Positions 27,337-35,803 of a stretch of DNA of 64,000 bases are shown here, piece by piece. Both the position numbers and the translations under genes were made by a program. This DNA comes from Arthrobacter sp. H16F315 (GTDB lineage: Bacteria; Actinomycetota; Actinomycetes; Actinomycetales; Micrococcaceae). The stretch lies in assembly GCF_024124825.1 (NCBI RefSeq), contig NZ_JAMXSS010000002.1, positions 3,764,169 through 3,828,168 of the forward strand. The letters run 5' to 3'. Position 1 is the first letter of the stretch. Each line of letters begins with the position of its first letter. The notes beneath the pieces are model-generated. The model saw only the letters and a program-made list of their open reading frames with translations. It did no database searches and was not told where the DNA came from.

Positions 27337-29217
27337 ATGACACCGAGACGGACCGCGACAGCACCGACACCACCGCCGGGAAACAAGAAACCAGGAGGCG
27401 CATCACTGTCCGGGATGCGCCTTCCGGCGGTCCTGGCGGCCGCCGTCGTAGCCTTCGCCCCCGCCGTCATGACGGCGCCGGCGGCGACGGCGTCCAGCGC
27501 CACAGCCAGCGGCACCACCCTCAAGCTGGCCCTGACCGGCGACATTGACTCGCTCAACCCCTTCAAGGCGATCCTCTCCAGCAGCACCGGCATCCTCGCC
27601 CTGCAGTACCAGTCCCTGGTGGCCTACGGGCCGAAGAACAACGAGGACGTCCCCAGCATGGCGGATAAGTGGGAGACCTCCACCGACGGCAAGGTCTGGA
27701 CCTTCCACCTGCCCAAGGACCGCAAGTGGTCCGACGGCCAGCCGATCACGGCCAAGGACGGCGCCTGGACCTTCAAAGCCATCCAGGGCAACGACCAGCT
27801 CAAGCAGGCCAACGGCTCGCTCCTGTCCTCCGTCGCCGCGGTGGAAGCCAAGGACGACGAAACCCTGGTTATCACGCTCAAGGCACCGCAGGCCCCCAAC
27901 CCGGGAACCCAGCTCCCGATTATGCCCGAACACGTCTGGTCCAAGGTCGATAACCCTGCCACGTTCACCAATGACAAGGATTCAGTGGGCTCCGGCCCCT
28001 TCACTGTGGCCAGTTACGACAAGGCTGCCGGCGTCACGATGAAATCCAACCCCTACTACTGGCAGGGCAAGGCCAAGATCGACGGAATTACCTACGCGCC
28101 CTACAAAAACAGCGACGCTGCCGTGCAGGCGCTCAAGACCGGTGAAGTGGACCTTATCAGCGGCCTGACGCCTGCCCAGTACAAGGCCCTGCAGAACCAG
28201 CCCGGCATCACCACCAACGCCGGCACCGGCCGCCGCTACCAGGCCATCGGCATCAACGCCGGCACGCAGACCCCCGACAACACCCCCATCGGCGACGGCA
28301 GCCCCGCGCTGCATGATGTGGAACTGCGGCGCGCGATCGTGATGGCTATCGACAACAAGACCCTCCTGGACAAAGTTCTCCAGGGCCTGGGCCAGGAAGC
28401 CACCGGCGAGGTTCCGCTGGCCTACCCGCAGTACAACTGGGACACCACTGACCTGCCGCTGAAGTACAACCCGCAGGGCGCCAACGAGCTGCTCGACAAG
28501 GCCGGCTACCCCAAGGGTGCCGACGGGATCCGGCTGGACAAGTCCGGGAACCCGCTCAAGCTGCGCCTAATGGGCCGCAACACCGATCCCACACACCAGC
28601 AGATGGCCGACTACGTCAAGCCGTGGCTGAAGGAAATCGGCATCGACGTCAGCACCGTGATGAAGTCCTCCGCCCAGGTCAACGATGACTCCACGGTCGG
28701 CAACTACGATCTTTACTTCACCGGCTGGGGCATGGGGCCGGACCCGGACTTCCAGCTCTCCATCAATACCTGTGCCTCGCGCCCGAACGCTGACGGCACC
28801 GGCGCCACGTCGGAGAACAACTACTGCTCCCCCGAGTTCGACGCGCTCTTCAAGAGCCAGCATGAGGAACTTGACCAGGCCAAGCGCAGCGCCCTGGTCA
28901 AGCAGGGCCAGGAAATGATCTACAACGCCGCCGTCAACAACGTGATGTACTACGCCAACACGCTGGAGGCGTACCGGTCGGACAAGTTCCAGCCGTTCGT
29001 CACGCAGCCCGAGAAGGGTGGCGTTATCACCGGCCAGAACGGCCCGTGGGGCTACTACAGCGCCACTCCCGTTAGCATGGCCACCGGCACCGATGCGGCC
29101 TCAGCCGGCTTCAACCCGGCCGCTGTGGTTGTGCCGGCCGTTGTGGTCCTGGCCCTGGCGGCCGGCGGATTTGTGCTCTACCGCCGCCGCAGCGCGACTG
29201 CAGGAGACCGCGAGTAA
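27337..29217 (+). CDS. Peptide ABC transporter substrate-binding protein with C-terminal membrane anchor
   Basis: The 626-aa family 5 extracellular solute-binding protein (DppA/OppA/MppA type) shows LTGDIDSLNPF, VWTFHLPKDRKWSDGQPITAKD and VGSGPFTVASYD. It lacks a lipobox: a signal peptide (LAAAVVAFAPAVMTAPAATA) is followed by the binding domain. A C-terminal helix (AAVVVPAVVVLALAAGGFVLY) with an RRR stop-transfer anchors it instead. GGGGAA precedes the ATG. It heads the plus-strand operon with two permeases and a fused ATPase, followed by murein-peptide enzymes. Confidence 0.92.
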   Translation: MTPRRTATAPTPPPGNKKPGGASLSGMRLPAVLAAAVVAFAPAVMTAPAATASSATASGTTLKLALTGDIDSLNPFKAILSSSTGILALQYQSLVAYGPKNNEDVPSMADKWETSTDGKVWTFHLPKDRKWSDGQPITAKDGAWTFKAIQGNDQLKQANGSLLSSVAAVEAKDDETLVITLKAPQAPNPGTQLPIMPEHVWSKVDNPATFTNDKDSVGSGPFTVASYDKAAGVTMKSNPYYWQGKAKIDGITYAPYKNSDAAVQALKTGEVDLISGLTPAQYKALQNQPGITTNAGTGRRYQAIGINAGTQTPDNTPIGDGSPALHDVELRRAIVMAIDNKTLLDKVLQGLGQEATGEVPLAYPQYNWDTTDLPLKYNPQGANELLDKAGYPKGADGIRLDKSGNPLKLRLMGRNTDPTHQQMADYVKPWLKEIGIDVSTVMKSSAQVNDDSTVGNYDLYFTGWGMGPDPDFQLSINTCASRPNADGTGATSENNYCSPEFDALFKSQHEELDQAKRSALVKQGQEMIYNAAVNNVMYYANTLEAYRSDKFQPFVTQPEKGGVITGQNGPWGYYSATPVSMATGTDAASAGFNPAAVVVPAVVVLALAAGGFVLYRRRSATAGDRE

Positions 29218-29219
29218 CC

Positions 29220-30296
29220 ATGGATTCAACGCTCAGCGAACCCGTCCTCGGAGCGGGCGTGCCGGCTCCGGCCGCCCCTGCCGGCGGCGGCCCGGAGAAA
29301 GACACCGACGAACCCCGGCGCGGGGGCTCCTGGCTGCGTTACACCGGCGCCAAGGCCGGCGGCTCGGCGGTGTCACTGGTGATGGTGGTCCTGCTTGGCT
29401 TCTTCGCCTTCCGCATCCTGCCGGGGGACCCGGTCCGCTCGCTGGCGGATGGCCGGCAGGTCACACCGGAGCAGATGGACATCCTGCGCCGGCAGTACGG
29501 CCTGGACCAGCCGCTCCCGGCGCAGTTCTGGCGTTACCTGACTGACCTGTTCCAAGGCAAACTGGGCGATTCCTACACCTACAACCGGCCGGTGATGGAG
29601 CTGATCGTGGACCGGATCGGCCCCACCCTGCTGCTGACCGGCACCGCCGCCGCGCTGTCCGTCGTCCTGGGCCTGTGGCTGGGGCAGCGGGCAGCGTGGC
29701 GGCGCGGCAGCCGCTTCGACAAGACCCAGACCGGCCTGGCCCTGGTCTTCTGGTCCGTGCCCACCTTCTGGCTGGGCCTGCTGATGCTGCTGGTCTTCGC
29801 CGGCGGGCTGCACTGGTTCCCGACCGGCGGTATGGTCACCGCCGGCGCCCAGGCCACCGGCTTCGAGTATGCCTGGGACGTGGCCCGGCATATGGTCCTG
29901 CCGGTCCTGACCATGGTCGCCGTCGTCTATGCCCAGTACCTGATGGTGATGCGGGCCTCCCTGCTGGAGGAAATGAGCGCCGACTACCTCGTCACCGCCC
30001 GGGCCAAGGGCCTGCGCGAGGACGAGGTGCGGCGCAAACACGCCGTCCCCAACGCCCTGCTGCCCACCGTGACACTGATCTTCCTGACCCTGGGCGGACT
30101 GGTCGGCGGGGCTGTGACGGTGGAGACGGTCTTCTCCTGGCCCGGGCTGGGCTACCTGACGTTCCAGGCCCTGTCCGCCCCGGACTTCCCGCTGCTGCAG
30201 GGAACCTTTGTTGTCTTCTCCTCGATTGTGATCATCATGAATTTCTTCGCCGACATCGTCTACCGCATCCTCGACCCCCGGCTGCGTGCCTCATGA
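29220..30296 (+). CDS. Peptide ABC transporter permease (DppB type)
   Basis: The 358-aa permease has a long Pro/Gly-rich cytoplasmic N-terminus and about six transmembrane helices. The binding-protein-dependent transport signature lies in YLVTARAKGLREDEVRRKHAVPNALLP. It starts two bases after the binding-protein stop and overlaps the next gene by four bases (ATGA), so the operon is tightly coupled. It pairs with the DppC-type permease. Confidence 0.92.
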   Translation: MDSTLSEPVLGAGVPAPAAPAGGGPEKDTDEPRRGGSWLRYTGAKAGGSAVSLVMVVLLGFFAFRILPGDPVRSLADGRQVTPEQMDILRRQYGLDQPLPAQFWRYLTDLFQGKLGDSYTYNRPVMELIVDRIGPTLLLTGTAAALSVVLGLWLGQRAAWRRGSRFDKTQTGLALVFWSVPTFWLGLLMLLVFAGGLHWFPTGGMVTAGAQATGFEYAWDVARHMVLPVLTMVAVVYAQYLMVMRASLLEEMSADYLVTARAKGLREDEVRRKHAVPNALLPTVTLIFLTLGGLVGGAVTVETVFSWPGLGYLTFQALSAPDFPLLQGTFVVFSSIVIIMNFFADIVYRILDPRLRAS

Positions 30297-31195
30297 GTAC
30301 GCTCACGAACAGGCGGCGCAGCGTGGCCGCCGCCCGCCGGGTCCAGCGCCTCCGCGAGGTGTGGGCGGAGTTCGCCGCCAACCGCGCCGGACTGCTCGGT
30401 CTGGTCCTGCTGTGCGTTGTCATCCTGCTGGCCTTCCTGGCTCCGGTACTGGCGCCAGCGGAAACACTCAACGTCACCCTGATCACCTCGGCCCAGAACG
30501 AGCCCCCCACCTGGGCGAACCCGCTGGGTACCGATCCTGCCGGCCGGTCCATCCTGGCGATGCTGGTCTGGGGCGCCCGGATCTCGCTGTTGGTCGGCTT
30601 CGCGGCCACCGCCGTGTCCATGCTGATCGGCACCGTGGTGGGGATGGCCGCCGGGCACTTCACCGGCGTGACCCAGGGCGTGCTGATGCGCGTCATCGAC
30701 TTTTTCCTCGTGGTCCCCAGCCTGGTCCTGGCAATTGTGCTGTCCTCGGTGATCGGACCCGGGGTGGCCACGATTGTGATCGCCATCGGCATCACCTCCT
30801 GGGCCGGTACCGCCCGCCTGGTCCGCTCCCAGACGCTCAGCGTGGAGTCACGCGCCTACATCGAACGCAGCTGGGCGCTCGGCGCCTCCGACGCGCACAT
30901 CATCGGCAAGCACGTGCTGCCCGCCGTGATGCCGCTGGTCCTGGCCAACACCACCCTCACCGTCGGCTCCGCCATCATCGCCGAATCCACCCTGTCCTTC
31001 CTCGGCATGGGCGACCCCGGGCAGATCTCCTGGGGTTCCATGCTGAAGGCAGCCCTGGACACCGGCGCCGCCACCGGCGGCTACTGGTGGTTCGTGCTGA
31101 CCCCCGGTATCGCCATTGTCCTCGTTGTGCTGTGCTTCACCCTGGTGGGCCGCGCCTTCGAGTCAGTCATCAACCCCACCCTGAGAGGCCGCTAA
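30293..31195 (+). CDS. Peptide ABC transporter permease (DppC type)
   Basis: The 300-aa permease has the DppC/OppC N-terminal segment (RLREVWAEFAANRAGLLGLVLL). The family motif GTDPAGRSILAMLVWGARISL precedes the core helices and the ATPase-contact loop is IERSWALGASDAHIIGKHVLP. ATG 30293 overlaps the previous stop and the next gene begins on the last base of its stop (TAATG). It forms the heterodimeric channel with the preceding permease. Confidence 0.92.
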   Translation: MSTLTNRRRSVAAARRVQRLREVWAEFAANRAGLLGLVLLCVVILLAFLAPVLAPAETLNVTLITSAQNEPPTWANPLGTDPAGRSILAMLVWGARISLLVGFAATAVSMLIGTVVGMAAGHFTGVTQGVLMRVIDFFLVVPSLVLAIVLSSVIGPGVATIVIAIGITSWAGTARLVRSQTLSVESRAYIERSWALGASDAHIIGKHVLPAVMPLVLANTTLTVGSAIIAESTLSFLGMGDPGQISWGSMLKAALDTGAATGGYWWFVLTPGIAIVLVVLCFTLVGRAFESVINPTLRGR

Positions 31196-32898
31196 TGCCG
31201 CGTCTTGAATTCAAGGACCTCCGCGTCACCTACGCCAGCCAGGGCGAGGACGGCCCCCGCACCCTGACCGCTGTCGACGGCGTCAACCTCGTCGTCGAGC
31301 CGGGCTCAACCCTGGGCCTGGCCGGCGAATCCGGCTGCGGAAAATCCACCCTGGCCATGTCCGTGCTCCGGCTGCTGCCCGCCAACGCCACGGTCGAAGG
31401 CAGCATCCTGCTCGGCGAGGAGAACGTCCCGGACCTGAGCTGGGGCAGGCTGCGCACCGTCCGCTGGACCGAGGCCGCCATCGTGTTCCAGGGTGCCATG
31501 CACTCGCTCAATCCGGTCCGCAAGGTCCGGGAGCAGATCGCGGAGGCCCTTCAGATCCATGCCAAGGTGCTGCCCTACAAGGATGACGCCGCGCGGGACA
31601 CCCGGGTTGCCGAACTGCTGGAACTTGTGGACCTTTCCCCGGCCAAGGGCGCCTCCTACCCGCATGAACTCTCCGGCGGGCAGAAACAGCGCGTGATGAT
31701 CGCCATGGCGCTGGCCTGCGACCCCGAACTCATCATCGCCGACGAACCGACCACCGCCCTGGACGTCATCGTCCAGGCCCAGGTCCTGAACGTCCTCACC
31801 GCCCTGGTGGCCTCCCGCGGGCTGTCCCTGGTCATGATCAGCCATGACCTCTCCGTCCTCGCCGCCACGTGCGAGCGGATCGTTGTGATGCAACAGGGCA
31901 AAATCGTCGAAGACGGACCCTCCGCGGACGTTATGCGGAACCCGCAGCACCCGCACACCCAGGCCCTCGCCGCCGCATTCCCGCTGATCGGCGACCCTGC
32001 GTCCAGGCTCCGGCTGCCCGGTTACACCGCACCGGACGCGCCCGGCGCGACGCCGCTGGAAAAAGCCGGCACGTTCAAGGCGCCTGACCCGGCGGACATC
32101 GTGCTTGAGGCACGAAACCTGTCGGTGACCTTCGCCGGCCGGGGCGGGAACGTCAAAGCCGTGGACGCGGTGAACCTCACCTGCGGCCGGGGCGAAATCG
32201 TGGCGCTCGTGGGGCAGTCCGGCTCGGGCAAGACCACCTTGGCCCGCACCATGCTGGCCCTGCAGCGGCCGACGTCGGGCGAGGTGCTGTTCGAGGGCAA
32301 GGCCCTCTCCCACCACCGGAAGTCTTTGAAGGACTACCGGCGCAGTGTCCAGTTTGTGCTGCAGGACCCCTCCGCCGCGCTGAACCCGAAGCATTCGGTC
32401 TACGAGGCCGTCGCGGAGGGACCCCGGCTGCACAAACTGCCAGGCAACGAGCGGGACATCGTCGCGGCGGCGCTGCGAAAAGCGGAACTGAATCCGCCGG
32501 AGCGCTTCCTCGCCGCCATCCCCCAGGAGCTCTCCGGCGGGCAGCGCCAGCGCGTCGTCATTGCCGGTGCGCTGGCCCTTGACCCGGAATTCCTCGTTGC
32601 CGACGAGCCCGTGGCCAGCTTGGACGCCTCCGTGCGCGCCGAAATCCTTGCCCTGCTCCTGCGGCTGCGCTGCGAACTGGGCCTCGGCGCCTTGGTCATC
32701 ACCCATGACCTCGGCCTGGCCTGGAATATCGCCGACCGGGTTGTGGTGATGTTCGACGGCCGGATCGTCGAGGAAGGCCGGGTCGACGATGTGCTGCTGA
32801 ACCCGCAGCACGAGTACACCCGAAAGCTGCTCAGTGTGGTGCCCACCAACAACGTGGTGGAGGACGACGCCGGCGTCGCGATCGGCTCCGGGTCATGA
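31195..32898 (+). CDS. Fused dual ATP-binding protein of the peptide transporter (DppD-DppF)
   Basis: The 567-aa protein carries two complete ABC ATPases. The first has GESGCGKST, LSGGQKQRVMIAMAL and LIIADEPTTALD. The second (from about residue 300) has GQSGSGKTT, LSGGQRQRVVIAGAL and FLVADEPVASLD. Each ends with the oligopeptide-type C-terminal segment (NPQHPHTQAL, NPQHEYTRKLLSVVP). Fusion of DppD and DppF is frequent in actinobacteria. It overlaps ldcA-like by four bases. Confidence 0.93.
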   Translation: MPRLEFKDLRVTYASQGEDGPRTLTAVDGVNLVVEPGSTLGLAGESGCGKSTLAMSVLRLLPANATVEGSILLGEENVPDLSWGRLRTVRWTEAAIVFQGAMHSLNPVRKVREQIAEALQIHAKVLPYKDDAARDTRVAELLELVDLSPAKGASYPHELSGGQKQRVMIAMALACDPELIIADEPTTALDVIVQAQVLNVLTALVASRGLSLVMISHDLSVLAATCERIVVMQQGKIVEDGPSADVMRNPQHPHTQALAAAFPLIGDPASRLRLPGYTAPDAPGATPLEKAGTFKAPDPADIVLEARNLSVTFAGRGGNVKAVDAVNLTCGRGEIVALVGQSGSGKTTLARTMLALQRPTSGEVLFEGKALSHHRKSLKDYRRSVQFVLQDPSAALNPKHSVYEAVAEGPRLHKLPGNERDIVAAALRKAELNPPERFLAAIPQELSGGQRQRVVIAGALALDPEFLVADEPVASLDASVRAEILALLLRLRCELGLGALVITHDLGLAWNIADRVVVMFDGRIVEEGRVDDVLLNPQHEYTRKLLSVVPTNNVVEDDAGVAIGSGS

Positions 32899-33860
32899 CG
32901 GCGCCGCTGGGCATGTCCCCCGCCCCGGCAGCCGCCCCGGCAGCCTTCCCGGCCCTGGCACCGCTGCGGCCCGGCGACCGGGTGGGGCTGGTTGCGAGCT
33001 CGGGGCCGCCGCTGCCAGCCATGCTCGAGCGGTCCGTGGCGCTGCTGGAATCGTGGGGGCTCGTGCCCGTGCCCGGGGAGAATCTCCGGGCGACGCACCC
33101 CCGCGCGGCCTACCTCGCCGGCGCGGATGCCCAGCGCGCCGCCGATCTGCAGGACGCCTGGTGCGATCCCACCTTATCCGCCGTGTTTGTGATCCGCGGC
33201 GGCTACGGCGCGGTGCGGCTGCTTGACCTGCTCGACGTCGGCAAGCTCCGCGCCGCTGCCCCGAAGCCGCTGTTCGGTTCCTCGGACGTCACCGGGATCC
33301 ACGAGTTCTGGGCCGAACGGCTGGGCATGCCCTCCTGGTTCACGCCGATGCTCGCCACCGGCGCGCTCCTCGATGACTCGGCTGCGACCGCTGGCCTGAA
33401 GCAGGCCGTCTTCGAACCGTCCCCCGGCCGCCGCTTCATGGCGGACGCGGCCGAGACCCTGGTGCCGGGCACCGCCCGCGGCATCCTGACCGGCGGGAAC
33501 CTGAGCCTGCTCGCGATGACCCTCGGCGCCCGGGGCAGGCCACCCCTGAACAACGCCGGCCGGATCGGCCTGCTGGAGGATGTCACCGAGGCGCCCTACA
33601 AGATCGACGGGATGCTCCACTCGCTGCTGCGGGCCGGCTGGTTCGACGGGCTGGCCGGGCTTGCCCTGGGCTCCTGGCAGGACTGCGGCGACCCGGCCGA
33701 GGTTAAGGAGCTCTGCGTCGAACTGCTCGCCCCGCTGGGCATCCCGCTGGTCTGGGAACTCGGGTTCGGCCACGGCCCGGCGGCGCACAGCATTCCGCTC
33801 GGGGTCCAGGCCACCCTGGACGCGCCCGACGACGGCCGGCCCGGCCTGGTGCTTGGCTGA
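32895..33860 (+). CDS. LD-carboxypeptidase, S66 family
   Basis: The 321-aa protein matches the LdcA/MccF family, which removes the terminal D-Ala from murein tetrapeptides in recycling or, in MccF-like members, cleaves other amides. The triad is visible: nucleophile S130 in FGSSDVTGIH, E228 in GLLEDVTEAPYKIDGM and H298 in GHGPAAHSIPLG. No signal peptide is seen, so it is cytoplasmic. The ATGA overlap with the transporter ATPase and the TGATG overlap with the next hydrolase put it inside the operon. It supports uptake of murein peptides as the transporter's job. Confidence 0.9.
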   Translation: MTAPLGMSPAPAAAPAAFPALAPLRPGDRVGLVASSGPPLPAMLERSVALLESWGLVPVPGENLRATHPRAAYLAGADAQRAADLQDAWCDPTLSAVFVIRGGYGAVRLLDLLDVGKLRAAAPKPLFGSSDVTGIHEFWAERLGMPSWFTPMLATGALLDDSAATAGLKQAVFEPSPGRRFMADAAETLVPGTARGILTGGNLSLLAMTLGARGRPPLNNAGRIGLLEDVTEAPYKIDGMLHSLLRAGWFDGLAGLALGSWQDCGDPAEVKELCVELLAPLGIPLVWELGFGHGPAAHSIPLGVQATLDAPDDGRPGLVLG

Positions 33861-34957
33861 TGCCCGGGCACGGCCGGCTGCACGCGGAACTCCAGCGCCT
33901 GCTCGACGCCGCAGTGAAGGATGGCATCACCCCCTCGGCCGTCTGCGCCGTCGCGGTCGACGGTCAACGGCTGCCGGTCATCACGGCCGGCGACGCCGTG
34001 CGCTTCGGCGCTGACGGCATCGAACTCCCGGTGGACCAACGCACAGCGGCCGACGCCGGAACGTTCTACGACCTCGCCTCCGTCACCAAGGCCTTTACAG
34101 CGGTCGCCGCCCTCGCGTTGGTCGATGGCGGCGTCCTACACCTCGACGAGGCGGTGCCGGTCCCGGCGGGCGGAGCCGGGGTGACGCTCCGCCAGCTCCT
34201 CACCCACACCTCGGGGCTGCCCGGGATCTGGGAGGGCTGGCGCGGACCGCTGGCCGCCGGAGCGGGTTTCGACCGGACGGCCCTGATCGCGGACCTGCTT
34301 GCCCTGGAGCCTGTCCACCCGCCGGGGACGCACTTTGAGTACTCCTGCGCCGGCTTCAACACCATCATGGCCCTCGCCGAGCACACCACAGGACGGTCCT
34401 GGCCGGAGCTGGTCACCGGGCATGTCCTCTCCCGGCTTGCCCCGGATACCGCACTGACCTTCGCCCCGGACCCCGGCCGCACCGCCGCGACCGAGTACCA
34501 GCCCGAACACGGCCGGGGAATGGTCCGCGGCACTGTGCACGATGAAGCGGCCTGGTCCCTCGGCGGGGCCAGCGGCAACGCTGGAATGTTCGGCACCGCC
34601 CCGGCGCTGCTGGACTTCGGCGAAGCGCTGCGGGCCGGCCTGCCCGGCATTCTCTCCCCCGCGACGGCGGACGCCATGTGGACCGACCAGCTCCCGGCGG
34701 TGCTGGGCGCGTCCCTGCCGACGTCCGGCGCCGAATTCGGCCACGGGCTTGGGCTGCGGATCGGCCAGGCGGCGTGGATGGGTTCCCCCGCCGCCCGCGG
34801 CCACAACGGTTTCACCGGGACCTCGCTGCTGGTCGACCGCGGCGCCGGAATCAGCGTGGTCCTGCTGGGCAACCGGGTCCACCCCCGCCGCGAGCTCTCA
34901 AACTTCCAGCCCGTCCGCCTGGCCGTGTCCCGCGCGGTCTACACTGCCCTCAGCTAG
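33860..34957 (+). CDS. Beta-lactamase-family serine hydrolase
   Basis: The 365-aa protein has the class C beta-lactamase/esterase fold with S74-V-T-K77 (DLASVTKAFTAV), LLTHTSGLPGIWEG and a C-terminal HNGFTGTSLLVD. The usual Tyr-Ser-Asn is YSC in FEYSCAGF, a substitution at the third position. There is no signal peptide, so action on imported peptides in the cytoplasm is likely. It overlaps the LD-carboxypeptidase stop by one base and is followed by another serine hydrolase gene. Confidence 0.88.
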   Translation: MPGHGRLHAELQRLLDAAVKDGITPSAVCAVAVDGQRLPVITAGDAVRFGADGIELPVDQRTAADAGTFYDLASVTKAFTAVAALALVDGGVLHLDEAVPVPAGGAGVTLRQLLTHTSGLPGIWEGWRGPLAAGAGFDRTALIADLLALEPVHPPGTHFEYSCAGFNTIMALAEHTTGRSWPELVTGHVLSRLAPDTALTFAPDPGRTAATEYQPEHGRGMVRGTVHDEAAWSLGGASGNAGMFGTAPALLDFGEALRAGLPGILSPATADAMWTDQLPAVLGASLPTSGAEFGHGLGLRIGQAAWMGSPAARGHNGFTGTSLLVDRGAGISVVLLGNRVHPRRELSNFQPVRLAVSRAVYTALS

Positions 34958-34966
34958 GAGCACCCA

Positions 34967-35791
34967 GTGCCTGTTCGTTCCGACTACAGCGACGGTATCC
35001 CCGCGATCGCGTACTGCCTCACCGCGATGGACGGCACCGTCCTGGCCCAACGGGACGCGGACCTGCCCTTCTATTCCGCGAGCACCATCAAGCTCGGCGT
35101 GCTGGTGGCGGCCATCCAGGCGGTGGAACGCGGCGCCCTCGACCTGGCGCAACAGGTCATCGCGGCACATACCTTCCCCTCCTCCGCCGGCGGCGGGGAG
35201 ACCTTCAGCTTTGAACCCGGGGAACGCGACGCCGGCATGCCCGCCCCCGGAACCGCGATGCCCCTGCACGCCGTGCTGCGGCGTATGGTCACCATTTCCT
35301 CGAATGAGGCCACCAACCTGGCAGTGCAGCTCATCGGGCTGCCGGCGGTCAACGCGGCCCTGTCCGCCTGCGGCGCCGGCTCGTCCCGGATGGAGCGGCT
35401 GATCGGCGACATTCCGGCGCTGCTGGCCGGCCTGAGCCACCAGGTCACGGCCCGGGACCTGACCGCCGTCGTCCGGGCGATCGTGACCGGGGCCGCCGCC
35501 GGGCCGGAGCTGACCGCGCTCATGACGGACTGGCTCGTCGCGCAGGAGTTCGGTGATCTCGGCGCGGAACTGGACGCCGCAGGGGCCGACGTCGTCTGGG
35601 GCAGCAAATCGGGCTGGGTCACCGGGATCCAGCACGACGTCGCGTTTGTCGCCCCCCGCGGCGGCCCGCCCGGCGCGGGTTACGTGCTGGCGGTCTGTAC
35701 CCGCGCGTACGACGAACAGGACGCACTGCCAGCCATCCGGTCGATCTCGCGCCTGGTCTGGGAACTGCACGGGTTCAAGGTGGAGGCGTGA
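34967..35791 (+). CDS. Class A beta-lactamase-like serine hydrolase
   Basis: The 274-aa protein starts at GTG 34967 behind AGGAG. It has the three penicilloyl serine transferase motifs: S39-T-I-K42 (SASTIKLG), S111-S-N113 (TISSNEATN) and KSG (WGSKSGWVTG). There is no signal peptide or Glu166-type loop that I can place, so it is more likely a cytoplasmic peptidase or amidase of the PF13354 group than a resistance enzyme. It is the last plus-strand gene of the murein-peptide operon and ends 12 nt from the convergent epimerase gene. Confidence 0.85.
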   Translation: MPVRSDYSDGIPAIAYCLTAMDGTVLAQRDADLPFYSASTIKLGVLVAAIQAVERGALDLAQQVIAAHTFPSSAGGGETFSFEPGERDAGMPAPGTAMPLHAVLRRMVTISSNEATNLAVQLIGLPAVNAALSACGAGSSRMERLIGDIPALLAGLSHQVTARDLTAVVRAIVTGAAAGPELTALMTDWLVAQEFGDLGAELDAAGADVVWGSKSGWVTGIQHDVAFVAPRGGPPGAGYVLAVCTRAYDEQDALPAIRSISRLVWELHGFKVEA

Positions 35792-35803
35792 GGGTGACGG
35801 CCC

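Noticed and set aside
31306..32811. 501-aa minus-strand frame opposite the fused peptide-transport ATPase
   Set aside because: The coding strand has both complete ABC ATPases. The reverse translation has no domain features.
34967..35791. Reading the class A-like hydrolase as an antibiotic-resistance beta-lactamase
   Set aside because: There is no signal peptide, it lies within a peptide catabolism operon, and the usual Glu166 loop cannot be placed. A peptidase role fits better.
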